From: a virus
Reading direction: 5' to 3' (one strand)
DNA: 64,000 bases
Virus record (IMG/VR): IMGVR_UViG_3300042308_001600
Location: 1-64,000 of that record
The notes beneath the pieces are model-generated. The model worked only from the letters and a program-made list of their open reading frames with translations, was not told the DNA's origin and made no database searches. Made by a program: the position numbers and the translations under genes. Positions 41,659 to 49,952 of the stretch are shown here, in pieces (within the stretch, counting starts at the first letter, position 1; each line of letters opens with the position of its first letter).

Positions 41659-42347
41659 TGTAGTGCAACTGTGTTCTCCAATCCGCAGCTCTTCGGGAAG
41701 CACAAGGCTCCGCATTCAGGACATTCCTTGTCCGTGTAGATCCCGCCTGGGGTCAGCCGTTGCCAGAGGTCCTTTGCTTCTGGTAGATCGTCCGCGGCAG
41801 CCGTGTACCCGCAGTTGTCGCAGACATAGGGATTCACAGGTTCCTGCTTGTCCTCGGGTTCCTCTTCTTCCTTGAAGGACATCGAGGCATCCCCGCGGAC
41901 TTCGACAAGCAACTCATCCTCCCCGCCGCCTAGCCCCACAACCTTGTAGGTGATGTCCATCAGGAGCGAATCATCCACCAGTGCTTCGCTGAGCAGGTCC
42001 AGCCAACCCTCAAGGTCGTTGTCGACGGCATCACTGAGGTGGACGGAAACAATGCCTGAGACCCACCCATCCTCATCCATGTCTCGCCGGGTCAATGGCT
42101 TCGTGATGGGCGTGGGGCTCTTGCTGGTCAGCACCTCTAGCTTGGCTTCTGCAATCTCAGCACGACGGCACCACACCGATACCGCGCAAGGTATACTCTG
42201 TTTGAAATCGACTGGCATCCAGGCATGTGCGGCATTGAAGCTGCCACACTTCCAACCACGCCAACCACGAACCCAACCTGGGTCCAGCTCTGCCCCACAA
42301 CCAGGACAAGGCCCCAGGTACGGTGTGCCTTTGACGGGTACGTTCAT
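41655..42347 (-). CDS. Zinc-ribbon protein at both ends
   Basis: 230 residues. N-terminal CPGCGAEL with CG later, a beta-rich middle, an acidic linker EEEEPEDKQEP, and a C-terminal rubredoxin-like unit YVCDNCGYTAAADDLPEAKD ... CPECGALCFP. Two likely zinc sites. Function unknown. Confidence 0.65.
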   Translation of the reverse strand: MNVPVKGTPYLGPCPGCGAELDPGWVRGWRGWKCGSFNAAHAWMPVDFKQSIPCAVSVWCRRAEIAEAKLEVLTSKSPTPITKPLTRRDMDEDGWVSGIVSVHLSDAVDNDLEGWLDLLSEALVDDSLLMDITYKVVGLGGGEDELLVEVRGDASMSFKEEEEPEDKQEPVNPYVCDNCGYTAAADDLPEAKDLWQRLTPGGIYTDKECPECGALCFPKSCGLENTVALQ

Positions 42348-42739
42348 GCTCTTGCTGGTACCTCCAGCGTAGCCTCTGCCTCTGCTTTCGCAGCGGCAGC
42401 CCTGTCCATCTGAGCTACGAAATCCTTGATCATCTCGATGGCCTTAATGCAATCCTGGCGTTTGGGTTCTTGACCTTTGTTAACCTCAATGTGCTCATAG
42501 ATCATCTTGGCATCACAGGTGCTGGGCAGGTTGGTGTTCCAATCCGCTGCTTCCTTCTGGAACCCAATGCCAATCTGCATGAACTTCGGGAACCCGACGA
42601 TTGCCTGGTCCTCCGATACCGCCACGCGAAATAGCCAGAAGTCCTCATTGAGGGGTGGTGTGATCGAGAAGCCACGATCCGCTAGTGCCCGGCCAGTGTC
42701 ATTGATGGCCTTGTCGTTGATCTGTAGTACAAGTTTCAT
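42344..42739 (-). CDS. Hypothetical protein
   Basis: 131 residues. Beta-rich N-terminal domain (MKLVLQINDKAINDTGRALAD ends at a turn), a core with FWLFRVAVSEDQAIVGFP, and an Ala/Glu-rich C-terminal helix. Not recognised. Confidence 0.6.
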   Translation of the reverse strand: MKLVLQINDKAINDTGRALADRGFSITPPLNEDFWLFRVAVSEDQAIVGFPKFMQIGIGFQKEAADWNTNLPSTCDAKMIYEHIEVNKGQEPKRQDCIKAIEMIKDFVAQMDRAAAAKAEAEATLEVPARA

Positions 42740-43161
42740 TTTCTGGTTTTCTTGGTGGTTGGTCCTAACAGACGTTCCAAGGCTGTGATCTCACTTTCGA
42801 GTCTCCACTTTCGCTCCTCAAATGCGACCTTCTCATCCTCCAGACGCAAACGTGCGCGCACTATGCAGGCACGTAGCAGATTCTTCCTGCCAGCTTGGGT
42901 CTTGGGTTGTACCCACTTAGCCGAGACATGTACGGCCTCATTATCCCCACGAATCTTCACTTTATAGAAATCGGCGCCGGGGCTGATGACGAAGCTGCGG
43001 TCACGGTGACGTGCCGGATGGTACCAGGCAATATGTCCGCATTCGAGCTGGAGTGTGTTCCAAACAAACCAAACCGCCCGTCCTTTGCGGATCGGGTACT
43101 TGTCTGCCGGCCATTCATTGTAGATGGACACAGGCTGACGCGGGTTAAACTTCTTTTTCAT
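42736..43161 (-). CDS. Hypothetical basic protein with C-terminal coiled coil
   Basis: 141 residues from ATG 43161. A beta-rich N-terminal domain is followed by a long charged helix (LEDEKVAFEERKWRLESEIT). Not recognised. Confidence 0.6.
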   Translation of the reverse strand: MKKKFNPRQPVSIYNEWPADKYPIRKGRAVWFVWNTLQLECGHIAWYHPARHRDRSFVISPGADFYKVKIRGDNEAVHVSAKWVQPKTQAGRKNLLRACIVRARLRLEDEKVAFEERKWRLESEITALERLLGPTTKKTRK

Positions 43162-43321
43162 TCCGGAAAGTTGTGATGTACACCAGATCAGCCCCGCGAT
43201 GGGCCAGTACGTCCACCCATTTGCCCGCCGCGGATTGTACAAGCGTCACACGCTCGGCCGCTTCATAGACCACACGCCGGAACGTCGGGGTGTTTGCTGG
43301 TAGAGGCTGAATGCCTGTCAT
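43145..43321 (-). CDS. Small protein
   Basis: 58 residues from ATG 43321. VVYEAAERVTLVQSAAGKWV and a beta-rich end. ATGA-coupled to the upstream 55-residue gene. Not recognised. Confidence 0.55.
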   Translation of the reverse strand: MTGIQPLPANTPTFRRVVYEAAERVTLVQSAAGKWVDVLAHRGADLVYITTFRNEKEV

Positions 43322-43485
43322 GCTGTTGTTTCGCTTTTGTCGACAATGTTCCACGTCGGGTAGAACCCACTCGTACATCCAGTACGCATCAGCCGTAACA
43401 CTTCGGCGACGATCGTTTCGTCGTCATGCTCCTCACCTTCATTGGTGTTGTTCTCCAGCTGGATTGTCAGGACGCGGTTACTCAT
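43318..43485 (-). CDS. Tiny acidic protein
   Basis: 55 residues from ATG 43485 (MSNRVLTIQLENN). Acidic helix EGEEHDDETIVAEVLRLMR. The start overlaps the upstream stop by 8 bases. Not recognised. Confidence 0.55.
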   Translation of the reverse strand: MSNRVLTIQLENNTNEGEEHDDETIVAEVLRLMRTGCTSGFYPTWNIVDKSETTA

Positions 43486-43972
43486 CAGCATCCCGGCAGG
43501 CTTCTTCCTCAATGATCTCTAGCTCGCTGGCTAGAACCTCACTGGTCCAACCGTCTTCCAGGGACAGCAGTACAAGGTGATCAGCAACCTGTACGGTCTT
43601 GATGATACCCTCCTTGTGACAGGCATTCTCGATACCATCCATGACGTCAGGGTCATACCACTTGACCCGAACTCCAGGTTTCAACCGTGCTATGACCCGC
43701 TCGTCCCGTTGGTCAGCTGCGGGTAATTCACTCTCCAGCGAATACCAGGTTATCCCATATGACGCGTCCTGGTTGTGATTAGCACGCTCCAGGATGTACC
43801 CGATCTCCTCGTCATCGAGGGTTGGCTGCAGGCGTTCACCACGATCAGCTTGCGTATCACGGTGCTGTCGCATCACCGTCACGACATCCGGGGGCGTCCA
43901 CAGGGCCCACGCACAGGCCATGTCATCAGGGTAGGAGCTGAGATGCTCCCGCAGTTCTTTAATGGATGGCAT
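43478..43972 (-). CDS. Conserved phage protein (IKELREHLSSYPDDMACAWALW type)
   Basis: 164 residues from ATG 43972. The N-terminus MPSIKELREHLSSYPDD with CAWALWTPPDV, then LDDEEIGYILERANHNQD and GITWYSLESEL, matches a recalled family of small phage proteins; the C-terminal half is a beta-rich extension (VRVKWYDPDVM). Function unknown. Confidence 0.65.
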   Translation of the reverse strand: MPSIKELREHLSSYPDDMACAWALWTPPDVVTVMRQHRDTQADRGERLQPTLDDEEIGYILERANHNQDASYGITWYSLESELPAADQRDERVIARLKPGVRVKWYDPDVMDGIENACHKEGIIKTVQVADHLVLLSLEDGWTSEVLASELEIIEEEACRDADE

Positions 43973-44405
43973 CTTGCTTGGTGGTTTCGTCAACCTGACA
44001 GAATGTGGAAGCCGCATAGGCGCGTAGCATTTCACATTCTAGCTTACCGTGATCTGTAAAGCCCTCAGCGTTCCAATACGATTTCGTGTCGTGCAGACAC
44101 TGCAGCCGATCCCAGAACTCCGTCTTTCTGGCAAGATGCTCCACCTCAGGTCGCAGCCGCCCACTACCGTGCAGATTGTCTGAGGCTTGCCTGCCCTCCC
44201 TGAGTGCTTCCACCTCATCCTCTGCCACGAAGATCGCAAAGGCACAGCGTCTACCCTCTGGTCCACGGTAGAGACATCTTGTTTCATGCTCTTGGCCTGT
44301 GTAGTGCGGATTCAGGGATCTCCTGGAAGGGTCGCTCCCAAAGTATTCAACCACGAAATCGACCACGTCGACGGCGCTCATTTTCGGTTTAGGTAATGGT
44401 ATCAT
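43959..44405 (-). CDS. Hypothetical protein
   Basis: 148 residues. Helical, with RCLYRGPEGRRCAFAIFVAED in the middle and His/Cys residues spread through the C-terminal half. Not recognised. Confidence 0.6.
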   Translation of the reverse strand: MIPLPKPKMSAVDVVDFVVEYFGSDPSRRSLNPHYTGQEHETRCLYRGPEGRRCAFAIFVAEDEVEALREGRQASDNLHGSGRLRPEVEHLARKTEFWDRLQCLHDTKSYWNAEGFTDHGKLECEMLRAYAASTFCQVDETTKQDAIH

Positions 44406-44859
44406 TGTTGCTTGTGGTTGAGGCTTCCATCCAAGCCTTGGTGGCCTTCAGTTCCGCGAGCATCGGTGCAGTGTTACCTTTGTACATGGCTACATGCCAG
44501 GGAGATTTTAGCGAGTCAGGCGTGCCCTGCTTGTCTTCATAACAAGGAACATCATCACGGAACTGGTACAGGGGACAACCCACACAGTTGTGACCCTTGG
44601 TTGGCGGCCAAACCGCCAGACACAGCGCACAGTTGGCTCCGCTGATTTGCATGACCTCCTCCCCTTCCTTTGTCATGATGTCCGTCATCTGCAACTCCAA
44701 CCCATACTTGGCCAGTGCCTCTGGTTGGAGTCCTTCCCATTTCAAGATGGAGTGATCTATGTAGTGCATGTGATCACTGCTGCGCCGCAGCAATTCATCA
44801 GCCGTTTCCGGATAGTACTCAAGGCACCACCCTTCGAAGTCACTTTTTGTTTCGACCAT
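44389..44859 (-). CDS. Small phage protein with Cys cluster
   Basis: 156 residues. Helical start (FEGWCLEYYPETADELLRRS), then ISGANCALCLAVWPPTKGHN with CVGCPLYQF, a phage-type CxxC/CxxC unit that I recall from unassigned phage proteins, and a helical end. The start overlaps the upstream gene by 20 bases. Confidence 0.65.
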   Translation of the reverse strand: MVETKSDFEGWCLEYYPETADELLRRSSDHMHYIDHSILKWEGLQPEALAKYGLELQMTDIMTKEGEEVMQISGANCALCLAVWPPTKGHNCVGCPLYQFRDDVPCYEDKQGTPDSLKSPWHVAMYKGNTAPMLAELKATKAWMEASTTSNNDTIT

Positions 44860-45031
44860 GCTTGTTGTCCTTTACGTCGCCTGCCAGCCCGCTCAACAGC
44901 TTCTCACGATGGCGGAAGAAACCACGCAGGAAGAAATGTAATGGCACCTCCTCGACCTCTGGAACATCAGCACTGGTCACAATCACGGTGGGGGTAATGA
45001 AAACCCGTTCAGGTTCGAAGTCAGCTGGCAT
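44840..45031 (-). CDS. Tiny hypothetical protein
   Basis: 63 residues; 3 bases separate its ATG from the upstream stop. Pro/Val-rich first half (VFITPTVIVTSADVPEVEEV), basic second half (FFRHREKLLSGLAGDVKDNK). Not recognised. Confidence 0.55.
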   Translation of the reverse strand: MPADFEPERVFITPTVIVTSADVPEVEEVPLHFFLRGFFRHREKLLSGLAGDVKDNKHGRNKK

Positions 45032-45034
45032 GTA

Positions 45035-45295
45035 TCACCAACCCGCCTTGATTTCTGCTTCCACGGACCGGTACGCATTGAGCACAATTTCACGATGCGG
45101 TATATCCGGCGACCAACAGCGTCCATTGTAGCTAATCCGCGCTACCTTACGGTCGCCGTCCTGTACATAGACTTCTGGCATGTCGCGAGCTCCGAGACCG
45201 TTTGCGTCACGGTACCAACACCAAGCGGCAGACGCTTCTTCCAGGTTAGCCACGGTACGGCTCACCTCTGATCCTATGTGTAGTACAAGACTCAT
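45035..45295 (-). CDS. Hypothetical protein
   Basis: 86 residues from ATG 45295 (MSLVLHIGSEVSRTVANLEE). Beta-rich with EVYVQDGDRKVARISYNG. ATGA-coupled. Not recognised. Confidence 0.6.
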   Translation of the reverse strand: MSLVLHIGSEVSRTVANLEEASAAWCWYRDANGLGARDMPEVYVQDGDRKVARISYNGRCWSPDIPHREIVLNAYRSVEAEIKAGW

Positions 45296-45573
45296 GTAGT
45301 TTGTTCCACTGCCTCGGTCCAAAGGACACGCGCCAACACCTCCAGCCGCAACTGCAGCGGTACATCAAGTCCGCAACTGCAGTTGTGGACGTAATAGATA
45401 TCCTCCAGGACGTCTCCTCCCTGATGGATCTCAGCACGCAGGTGTCCTTGCTCGTTTTCGAGGCGCCAGCACTTGCGACCGTCTGACCTGTCCGACTTTG
45501 CCCACCTAACACGCCACTGCTCTGCGTTACCCTCATTCAAGGCCAGCAAGGCTGCGCTTAATTCAGCGGACAT
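45292..45573 (-). CDS. Hypothetical protein with Cys pair
   Basis: 93 residues. Charged first half, then IYYVHNCSCGLDVPLQLRLE. Not recognised. Confidence 0.6.
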   Translation of the reverse strand: MSAELSAALLALNEGNAEQWRVRWAKSDRSDGRKCWRLENEQGHLRAEIHQGGDVLEDIYYVHNCSCGLDVPLQLRLEVLARVLWTEAVEQTT

Positions 45574-45575
45574 GG

Positions 45576-46553
45576 TTAGGGTTTAATTTGGTGTGCATAC
45601 TCGGGATGTTGGGCCAGCCACTGAAGCATGTCATGCGCACCACGTTGCGCTTCTCCTACGCAGGTATCACACAACCCAGGCTTCTGGTCGTCAAACAGCT
45701 CTGCGCCGCAACGCACGCAGAACCGGTCCTCATGCTTGACTGCTCCTCGTGGTGCTTCGGGTCCATCCCGTTTCGAGTCCCAGGTGTGTAGATTATTGAG
45801 ACCATCGTGGAACCGCCAGATGATCAGGATTTCACCCAGGAAATCCATGACCAGATTACCATCCAGATGGGACACGACCCCCAACGTCTTGCCGGTCTCC
45901 TTGTTGCGAATCACCTCACCGTGTTTGGGTGCGTACCCGATCCAGTTGAGGTTGGGTGTTGGGTTTCCCTGTGTGATATGTCCTTGTCCCATGAACTCTC
46001 GTATGTCCTCAATGAAGATCTCCGTGTAGGCATTGGTACCTGTGGGGGATTCACGATTCGAGAGAATCTCACACAGGGGTGCCTGGAAGAGCGTGGTCAG
46101 GAAGGTCTTGCGCATGTGCCGCCACTCTCCAGCTCGCACAAACTGAATCCCCTTCCACCAGGTCCAGTGGTTCTTGTCCCACCCACGCGGCAGGATGACA
46201 GGCTCGATCCTGCTTGGTTCCATGTTCCAGAATCGCCGGGCAATCACATCCAAGAGTGCATGGGGGAGTGATTCTCCCTCGTGGTCCTCCCCGGTCAGGA
46301 ACAGCGTCGATGGATAGAAGGCACCACAGCCAAGGTCACTCCCGTGGGTAATGATGTGCTCCTGTTTCTTCGCATCGTACTTCTCCACCCCGAGACACCG
46401 GTACTCAGCGCCGTCACTGGTCTCCCTGGCGTACTCGCCCATGTGGTGTCCAACCTCATGGTGCTCCCGATCATGCAGATCGTATCGGGTCAGCAGGGCC
46501 GCGTGCGGGGCAAACTCGAATACCAACGTGGCTGTCTGAGGCTCACTGATCAT
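45576..46553 (-). CDS. Hypothetical protein with C-terminal zinc finger
   Basis: 325 residues. A large alpha/beta part (TATLVFEFAPHAALLTRYDL, ITHGSDLGCGAFYPSTLFLT) is followed by FCVRCGAEL and GLCDTCVGEAQ, a Cys4 zinc finger at about 278-300, then a helix. Not recognised. Confidence 0.6.
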   Translation of the reverse strand: MISEPQTATLVFEFAPHAALLTRYDLHDREHHEVGHHMGEYARETSDGAEYRCLGVEKYDAKKQEHIITHGSDLGCGAFYPSTLFLTGEDHEGESLPHALLDVIARRFWNMEPSRIEPVILPRGWDKNHWTWWKGIQFVRAGEWRHMRKTFLTTLFQAPLCEILSNRESPTGTNAYTEIFIEDIREFMGQGHITQGNPTPNLNWIGYAPKHGEVIRNKETGKTLGVVSHLDGNLVMDFLGEILIIWRFHDGLNNLHTWDSKRDGPEAPRGAVKHEDRFCVRCGAELFDDQKPGLCDTCVGEAQRGAHDMLQWLAQHPEYAHQIKP

Positions 46554-46944
46554 AGAACACCTCCGCGGGCATCAGACGCTTCAACCCCTCTTCCCCACAT
46601 GCGTGCAGGGCGTGGGCAAATTTTAGCGCATCCGCCTCATATTTGAACGCAGCGGTGGCTGAGAAACCAAGATCCATATTCTCATATTGGTCCAAGTCGT
46701 CATTGACCATTTCCAGCTCAACCCAAACCTTGAAGTACGTGCCGGGAGTTGGTCCGTCGGAGTCCGGTGGTCGGTACTCTTTGAGGATTTCACCGTCCGC
46801 CAACCAGGTGACTTGCTCGCCGGCCGCACGTCCGCCGCCCTCCTTGGACTGCGCTTCGTATTCCTTGAATGTGATAAGTGCCTGGTCTGCCGAGTCGCCC
46901 GTATAGGCGCGACCGATGTTACTGACTATGACTTCATGCGTCAT
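46543..46944 (-). CDS. Hypothetical protein
   Basis: 133 residues from ATG 46944. Mixed alpha/beta with GRAYTGDSADQALITFKEYE and a C-terminal helix. Not recognised. Confidence 0.6.
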   Translation of the reverse strand: MTHEVIVSNIGRAYTGDSADQALITFKEYEAQSKEGGGRAAGEQVTWLADGEILKEYRPPDSDGPTPGTYFKVWVELEMVNDDLDQYENMDLGFSATAAFKYEADALKFAHALHACGEEGLKRLMPAEVFYDQ

Positions 46945-47119
46945 TTGGTTGCTCTGGGTGCAGTTTGAAAAAATCCGCACGGGTCACAGGTTGGACAATT
47001 TTGTCATCCCAGTAACTCATGGTTCGCGGCTCCTGCAGTGCAACAAGCGGGCGTGCGCCCGCCATGAAGCACAAGGCTACAGCCTGCCCTTTGCGATCAC
47101 GTACCAGGAAATAGTTCAT
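46934..47119 (-). CDS. Tiny hypothetical protein
   Basis: 61 residues. MNYFLVRDRKGQAVALCFM, then RPLVALQEPRTM, a small beta unit. ATGA-coupled upstream. Not recognised. Confidence 0.6.
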   Translation of the reverse strand: MNYFLVRDRKGQAVALCFMAGARPLVALQEPRTMSYWDDKIVQPVTRADFFKLHPEQPNDA

Positions 47120-47463
47120 GAGCTGCTCGTGCGGTCACCATTCAAGAAACCATCCCGCAGGTGATCCAGGGGCAGGTACCCGACACCGCAGAAGCGCAAG
47201 GTTTTGTCCTCGGCACCCCAATCATAGTCGAAGCGCAGTACGATCTCCCCTTCTTTGCCGGTCCTGAAGTTGTGAAACTCATGGAACCCCGTGATGTGCT
47301 GCTTTAGGATCTCGGCGATCCGGGCAAGCTGTGGTGCCTTGGCTTCGCGTACAGCGCATCCGATGTACTCGTAACCCCTGTTCTGTAGTCGTAACTCCGG
47401 ATTATCCTCGAAGAGCCGCTTGAGCTCGTCGTGTGTTTGCTGATCAATGCGTGTTATTTGCAT
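47116..47463 (-). CDS. Hypothetical protein
   Basis: 115 residues from ATG 47463 (MQITRIDQQTHDELKR). Helix then beta-rich (EIVLRFDYDWGAEDKTLRFC). A GTG start at 47535 would add 24 residues but would overlap the candidate 27-codon gene. Not recognised. Confidence 0.6.
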   Translation of the reverse strand: MQITRIDQQTHDELKRLFEDNPELRLQNRGYEYIGCAVREAKAPQLARIAEILKQHITGFHEFHNFRTGKEGEIVLRFDYDWGAEDKTLRFCGVGYLPLDHLRDGFLNGDRTSSS

Positions 47464-47537
47464 ATGCAGTCCTGGGCCCACTTCACGAAGCGTGTGTGGT
47501 GTATTTTGAAAACATAGAACAAAGTATCCCACCACAC
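47454..47537 (-). CDS. Candidate 27-residue aromatic peptide
   Basis: A GTG at 47537 preceded by GGAAGGATGAG (good Shine-Dalgarno spacing) opens 27 codons, VWWDTLFYVFKIHHTRFVKW and AQDCICK, ending at a TAA that overlaps the ATG of the next gene. It is protein-like and fills the gap, but it is short and may be chance. Confidence 0.35.
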   Translation of the reverse strand: MWWDTLFYVFKIHHTRFVKWAQDCICK

Positions 47538-47580
47538 CTCATCCTTCCCAGTGCTGGTCCGGCCGCGAAACGGCCCACAC

Positions 47581-47895
47581 TCAGGACCGCGTGGCGCGGA
47601 GTCTGCTTTGTAGTTTCCTCAACTGTCCTTCAACCTCAATCAACTTGGTCAACAGCCCTTGGGTGCGCTCCATCAGGCGTGCGTTTAATTCCACCTTGAT
47701 GGCTTCGGCTAACTCACGGGCATCGTCACGCTCACAGATCAACCGGTACTTGCACCCTGGTGCATGGTAGACAACCTCCGGTGTTTTTGTGCCGCAGTTA
47801 CAGGCACCCACGATTGTGTCCCGCCTGAGATCGTCCTGATCCCTTGTACACATCCAGGATGGTGGTACCCACTGAGGTTGAGGTATGTCACTCAT
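47581..47895 (-). CDS. Hypothetical protein with C-terminal coiled coil
   Basis: 104 residues from ATG 47895. Early CNCGTKTPEVVYHAPGCKY gives a Cys motif; the last 55 residues form a charged helix (ARLMERTQGLLTKLIEVEGQ). Not recognised. Confidence 0.6.
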   Translation of the reverse strand: MSDIPQPQWVPPSWMCTRDQDDLRRDTIVGACNCGTKTPEVVYHAPGCKYRLICERDDARELAEAIKVELNARLMERTQGLLTKLIEVEGQLRKLQSRLRATRS

Positions 47896-48358
47896 TGCGT
47901 TCCATGATTTGTAGCCGGGGCTGCTCATGTTCACCCAGGACTGGTGGATTTCCTGCCGCATAGTAGCGCTCTAGCGCCGCATCCGCACACTCGGCTGCGT
48001 CTGCCAGGTCCTCCCACTCAGGATCACCGACGGGGCGCACACAGCCGGATTCAAGTCTGATCAACCCACCAGTCGCACTAATGGTCGACACAAGTTTCTC
48101 GCAAGCCACGACCAGCGCACTGATCAGCGGACCTTGCTCGGTCTGGTCACACTCTTCATCGGTCTTCATGAACTTGGGGCACTCCTTGCAATAATTGTCC
48201 AGGTCAAACAAACCAGGCCAGCCGATTGAACAGCGGGACAGCATACCTGGAGCATAGTCAAGGTGCTGACAGGCGCGGCACAGATCATCGTCACTGATGG
48301 ACAGAGCCCCCAGATAGCCTGCAAAGGCTGCTGTTAATTTTGTGCGAGCTTCACTCAT
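47888..48358 (-). CDS. Hypothetical Cys-rich protein
   Basis: 156 residues from ATG 48358. Six or more cysteines lie between 27 and 70 (LCRACQHLDYAPGMLSRCSI, YCKECPKFM), suggesting metal or disulfide binding; the rest is helical. Its start overlaps the stop of the 53-residue gene. Confidence 0.6.
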   Translation of the reverse strand: MSEARTKLTAAFAGYLGALSISDDDLCRACQHLDYAPGMLSRCSIGWPGLFDLDNYCKECPKFMKTDEECDQTEQGPLISALVVACEKLVSTISATGGLIRLESGCVRPVGDPEWEDLADAAECADAALERYYAAGNPPVLGEHEQPRLQIMERNE

Positions 48359-48516
48359 TTTTTCCGGGCCTTGTGTTTGTCCTGCTCGCGCTTCCATTGC
48401 GCTACCAGGTGCTTTTTGTCGTCACTGGTCAGCTGTGCCCACTCAGGCTTGCCGTCGCGGTGTGCCCACCAGGTTTTGACCTGGTGGAGCAGTTGATCAT
48501 TCCGCATAGGGCTCAT
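48355..48516 (-). CDS. Tiny basic helical protein
   Basis: 53 residues from ATG 48516 (MSPMRNDQLLHQVKTWWAHR). The C-terminal half is Lys/Arg/Gln-rich (HLVAQWKREQDKHKARKK). The ATGA stop-start overlap with the next gene and a 3-base upstream gap support it. Nucleic-acid binding is possible by charge only. Confidence 0.6.
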   Translation of the reverse strand: MSPMRNDQLLHQVKTWWAHRDGKPEWAQLTSDDKKHLVAQWKREQDKHKARKK

Positions 48517-48519
48517 TGG

Positions 48520-49131
48520 TCACCTCTCCACGCTGGCCAGAATCCGCTCCACGTAGTCCCGCGCGGCCACCTCGGCGCTCTGGGTAACCCTGAATTTGAA
48601 TGACGCTTTTTCATTTGCGTAATTCTTCACCTCCACAGTGTCGTAGGCTGGGTAGCTTGCAAGGACATGCCGCCCGCATTCGAAATGACCTTCAACGTGA
48701 TATGACAAGAAACACATGACAGAGCCGGAAGCTTCGTGGTTTACATGGGTAAACTGTTCCTTGACGGCAAGCCCATGTGAACGCAGCTCCAGCAACTTGC
48801 GCACCACAGCATCACAGAACTGGTCCGCAGCTGCCTTGGCCTGGGCATACAGCATCTCGTTGCGCTTGGTATTGGTCTCGAGGATTGCCGCTCGCCGCTC
48901 CGCCGCCGCTGCCAGGGCTTTGACGCGCTGAACCATATCCTGAGGGACGGATGCGGAAGTGTCAGGCTGTACTTCAATGGTGTCCACCGTATCCTGCCTG
49001 TAGAACTCATCACTGTCGCACTGAATCGTGAAGCCCTGGTGGGCCTGCTCCTCCGCAGCCTGCTGGTTGTCTGCTTCCACACGGACTGCCTTGCGGACCG
49101 TGGCCTGAATCGTTACGTCGTAGACGGGCAT
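48520..49131 (-). CDS. Hypothetical protein
   Basis: 203 residues from ATG 49131 (MPVYDVTIQATVRKAVRVEA). Beta-rich start, then a helical middle (KRNEMLYAQAKAAADQF) and beta-rich end. The start overlaps the upstream stop by 19 bases. Not recognised. Confidence 0.6.
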   Translation of the reverse strand: MPVYDVTIQATVRKAVRVEADNQQAAEEQAHQGFTIQCDSDEFYRQDTVDTIEVQPDTSASVPQDMVQRVKALAAAAERRAAILETNTKRNEMLYAQAKAAADQFCDAVVRKLLELRSHGLAVKEQFTHVNHEASGSVMCFLSYHVEGHFECGRHVLASYPAYDTVEVKNYANEKASFKFRVTQSAEVAARDYVERILASVER

Positions 49132-49355
49132 GCTGCTCTTTGTTTTAACATCTGGTTGTACTGAACGAAACTGCGGTGCGCATGGGGGTAGTGAAAGGCT
49201 ATCACGACCCTGCCTGCTCCTGGCTTTGTGCCCCAATACCTGCTTGGTCGATCACACCAAGCGAGCTGCACCCACTGTCCCCGCTGATAGCACTGCAGGT
49301 GCAGCACATCATGGATGACAGGGGTGCGGACGAAATGCTTATGCTGATGCATCAA
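49113..49355 (-). CDS. Hypothetical small protein
   Basis: 80 residues (ATG 49355; a second Met follows immediately). HDVLHLQCYQRGQWVQLAW and PGAGRVVIAFHYPHA suggest a small beta fold; overlaps at both ends. Not recognised. Confidence 0.6.
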   Translation of the reverse strand: MMHQHKHFVRTPVIHDVLHLQCYQRGQWVQLAWCDRPSRYWGTKPGAGRVVIAFHYPHAHRSFVQYNQMLKQRAACPSTT

Positions 49356-49617
49356 TGGTACGGATCATGAGACGGGGCGGAGGTTCCATGATGGAACCCC
49401 GCAGCCCGCGTTCGTAATTCTGGCGCCGGTACATGAATGATTCCTGCAACCCGAACCGGCAGAGGGCGGCGCTGAAGCGCTGACCTGCCGGGGTATTGTT
49501 CATAGTCCAATACCAGTTGAGCTGCTGTGGACCCAGCACCCGCCAGGCCCATCGGGTAAACACCTCCCAGTACTCCTGGTGTAGCCTGTCCCGTCGGTCG
49601 GTTGTTTGACTTGTCAT
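49339..49617 (-). CDS. Hypothetical protein
   Basis: 92 residues from ATG 49617. Aromatic/Trp-rich first half (EYWEVFTRWAWRVLGPQQLN) and a basic second half. ATGA-coupled. Not recognised. Confidence 0.6.
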   Translation of the reverse strand: MTSQTTDRRDRLHQEYWEVFTRWAWRVLGPQQLNWYWTMNNTPAGQRFSAALCRFGLQESFMYRRQNYERGLRGSIMEPPPRLMIRTIDASA

Positions 49618-49952
49618 GGCACCTTGAAAGTGACTCTCCACGTCGTCCCTAGCCGCTCCACAATGGGCTCCGCCTTCAAGGTCATGACAGCCCCCTTCGC
49701 GGTGCTGGGACCCTCAGGACCAAACGTGAGCGTCATCCAGGTGTTATCTGTGACAATCAACAACGGCGCTGTTCCTGGGAGTGACAACTCCTTGAGGGTA
49801 TCTAGGGTTGCTGTAAATGGAGCGTCTTGAACTGGCATTGCTGGTTTCTTAGGCTCAGGACTGTCTGCGGACTTAACCCACAGCAAAGCCGCGATGATCA
49901 AACCACCCGCCACCATGCAGGCAATGATGTCCTCGGATAGATCGGATTTCAT
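49614..49952 (-). CDS. Small membrane-anchored protein
   Basis: 112 residues. One membrane helix near 9-26 (IIACMVAGGLIIAALLWV) with the rest likely outside the cytoplasm (a beta-rich domain, TLTFGPEGPSTAKG). Not recognised. Confidence 0.6.
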   Translation of the reverse strand: MKSDLSEDIIACMVAGGLIIAALLWVKSADSPEPKKPAMPVQDAPFTATLDTLKELSLPGTAPLLIVTDNTWMTLTFGPEGPSTAKGAVMTLKAEPIVERLGTTWRVTFKVP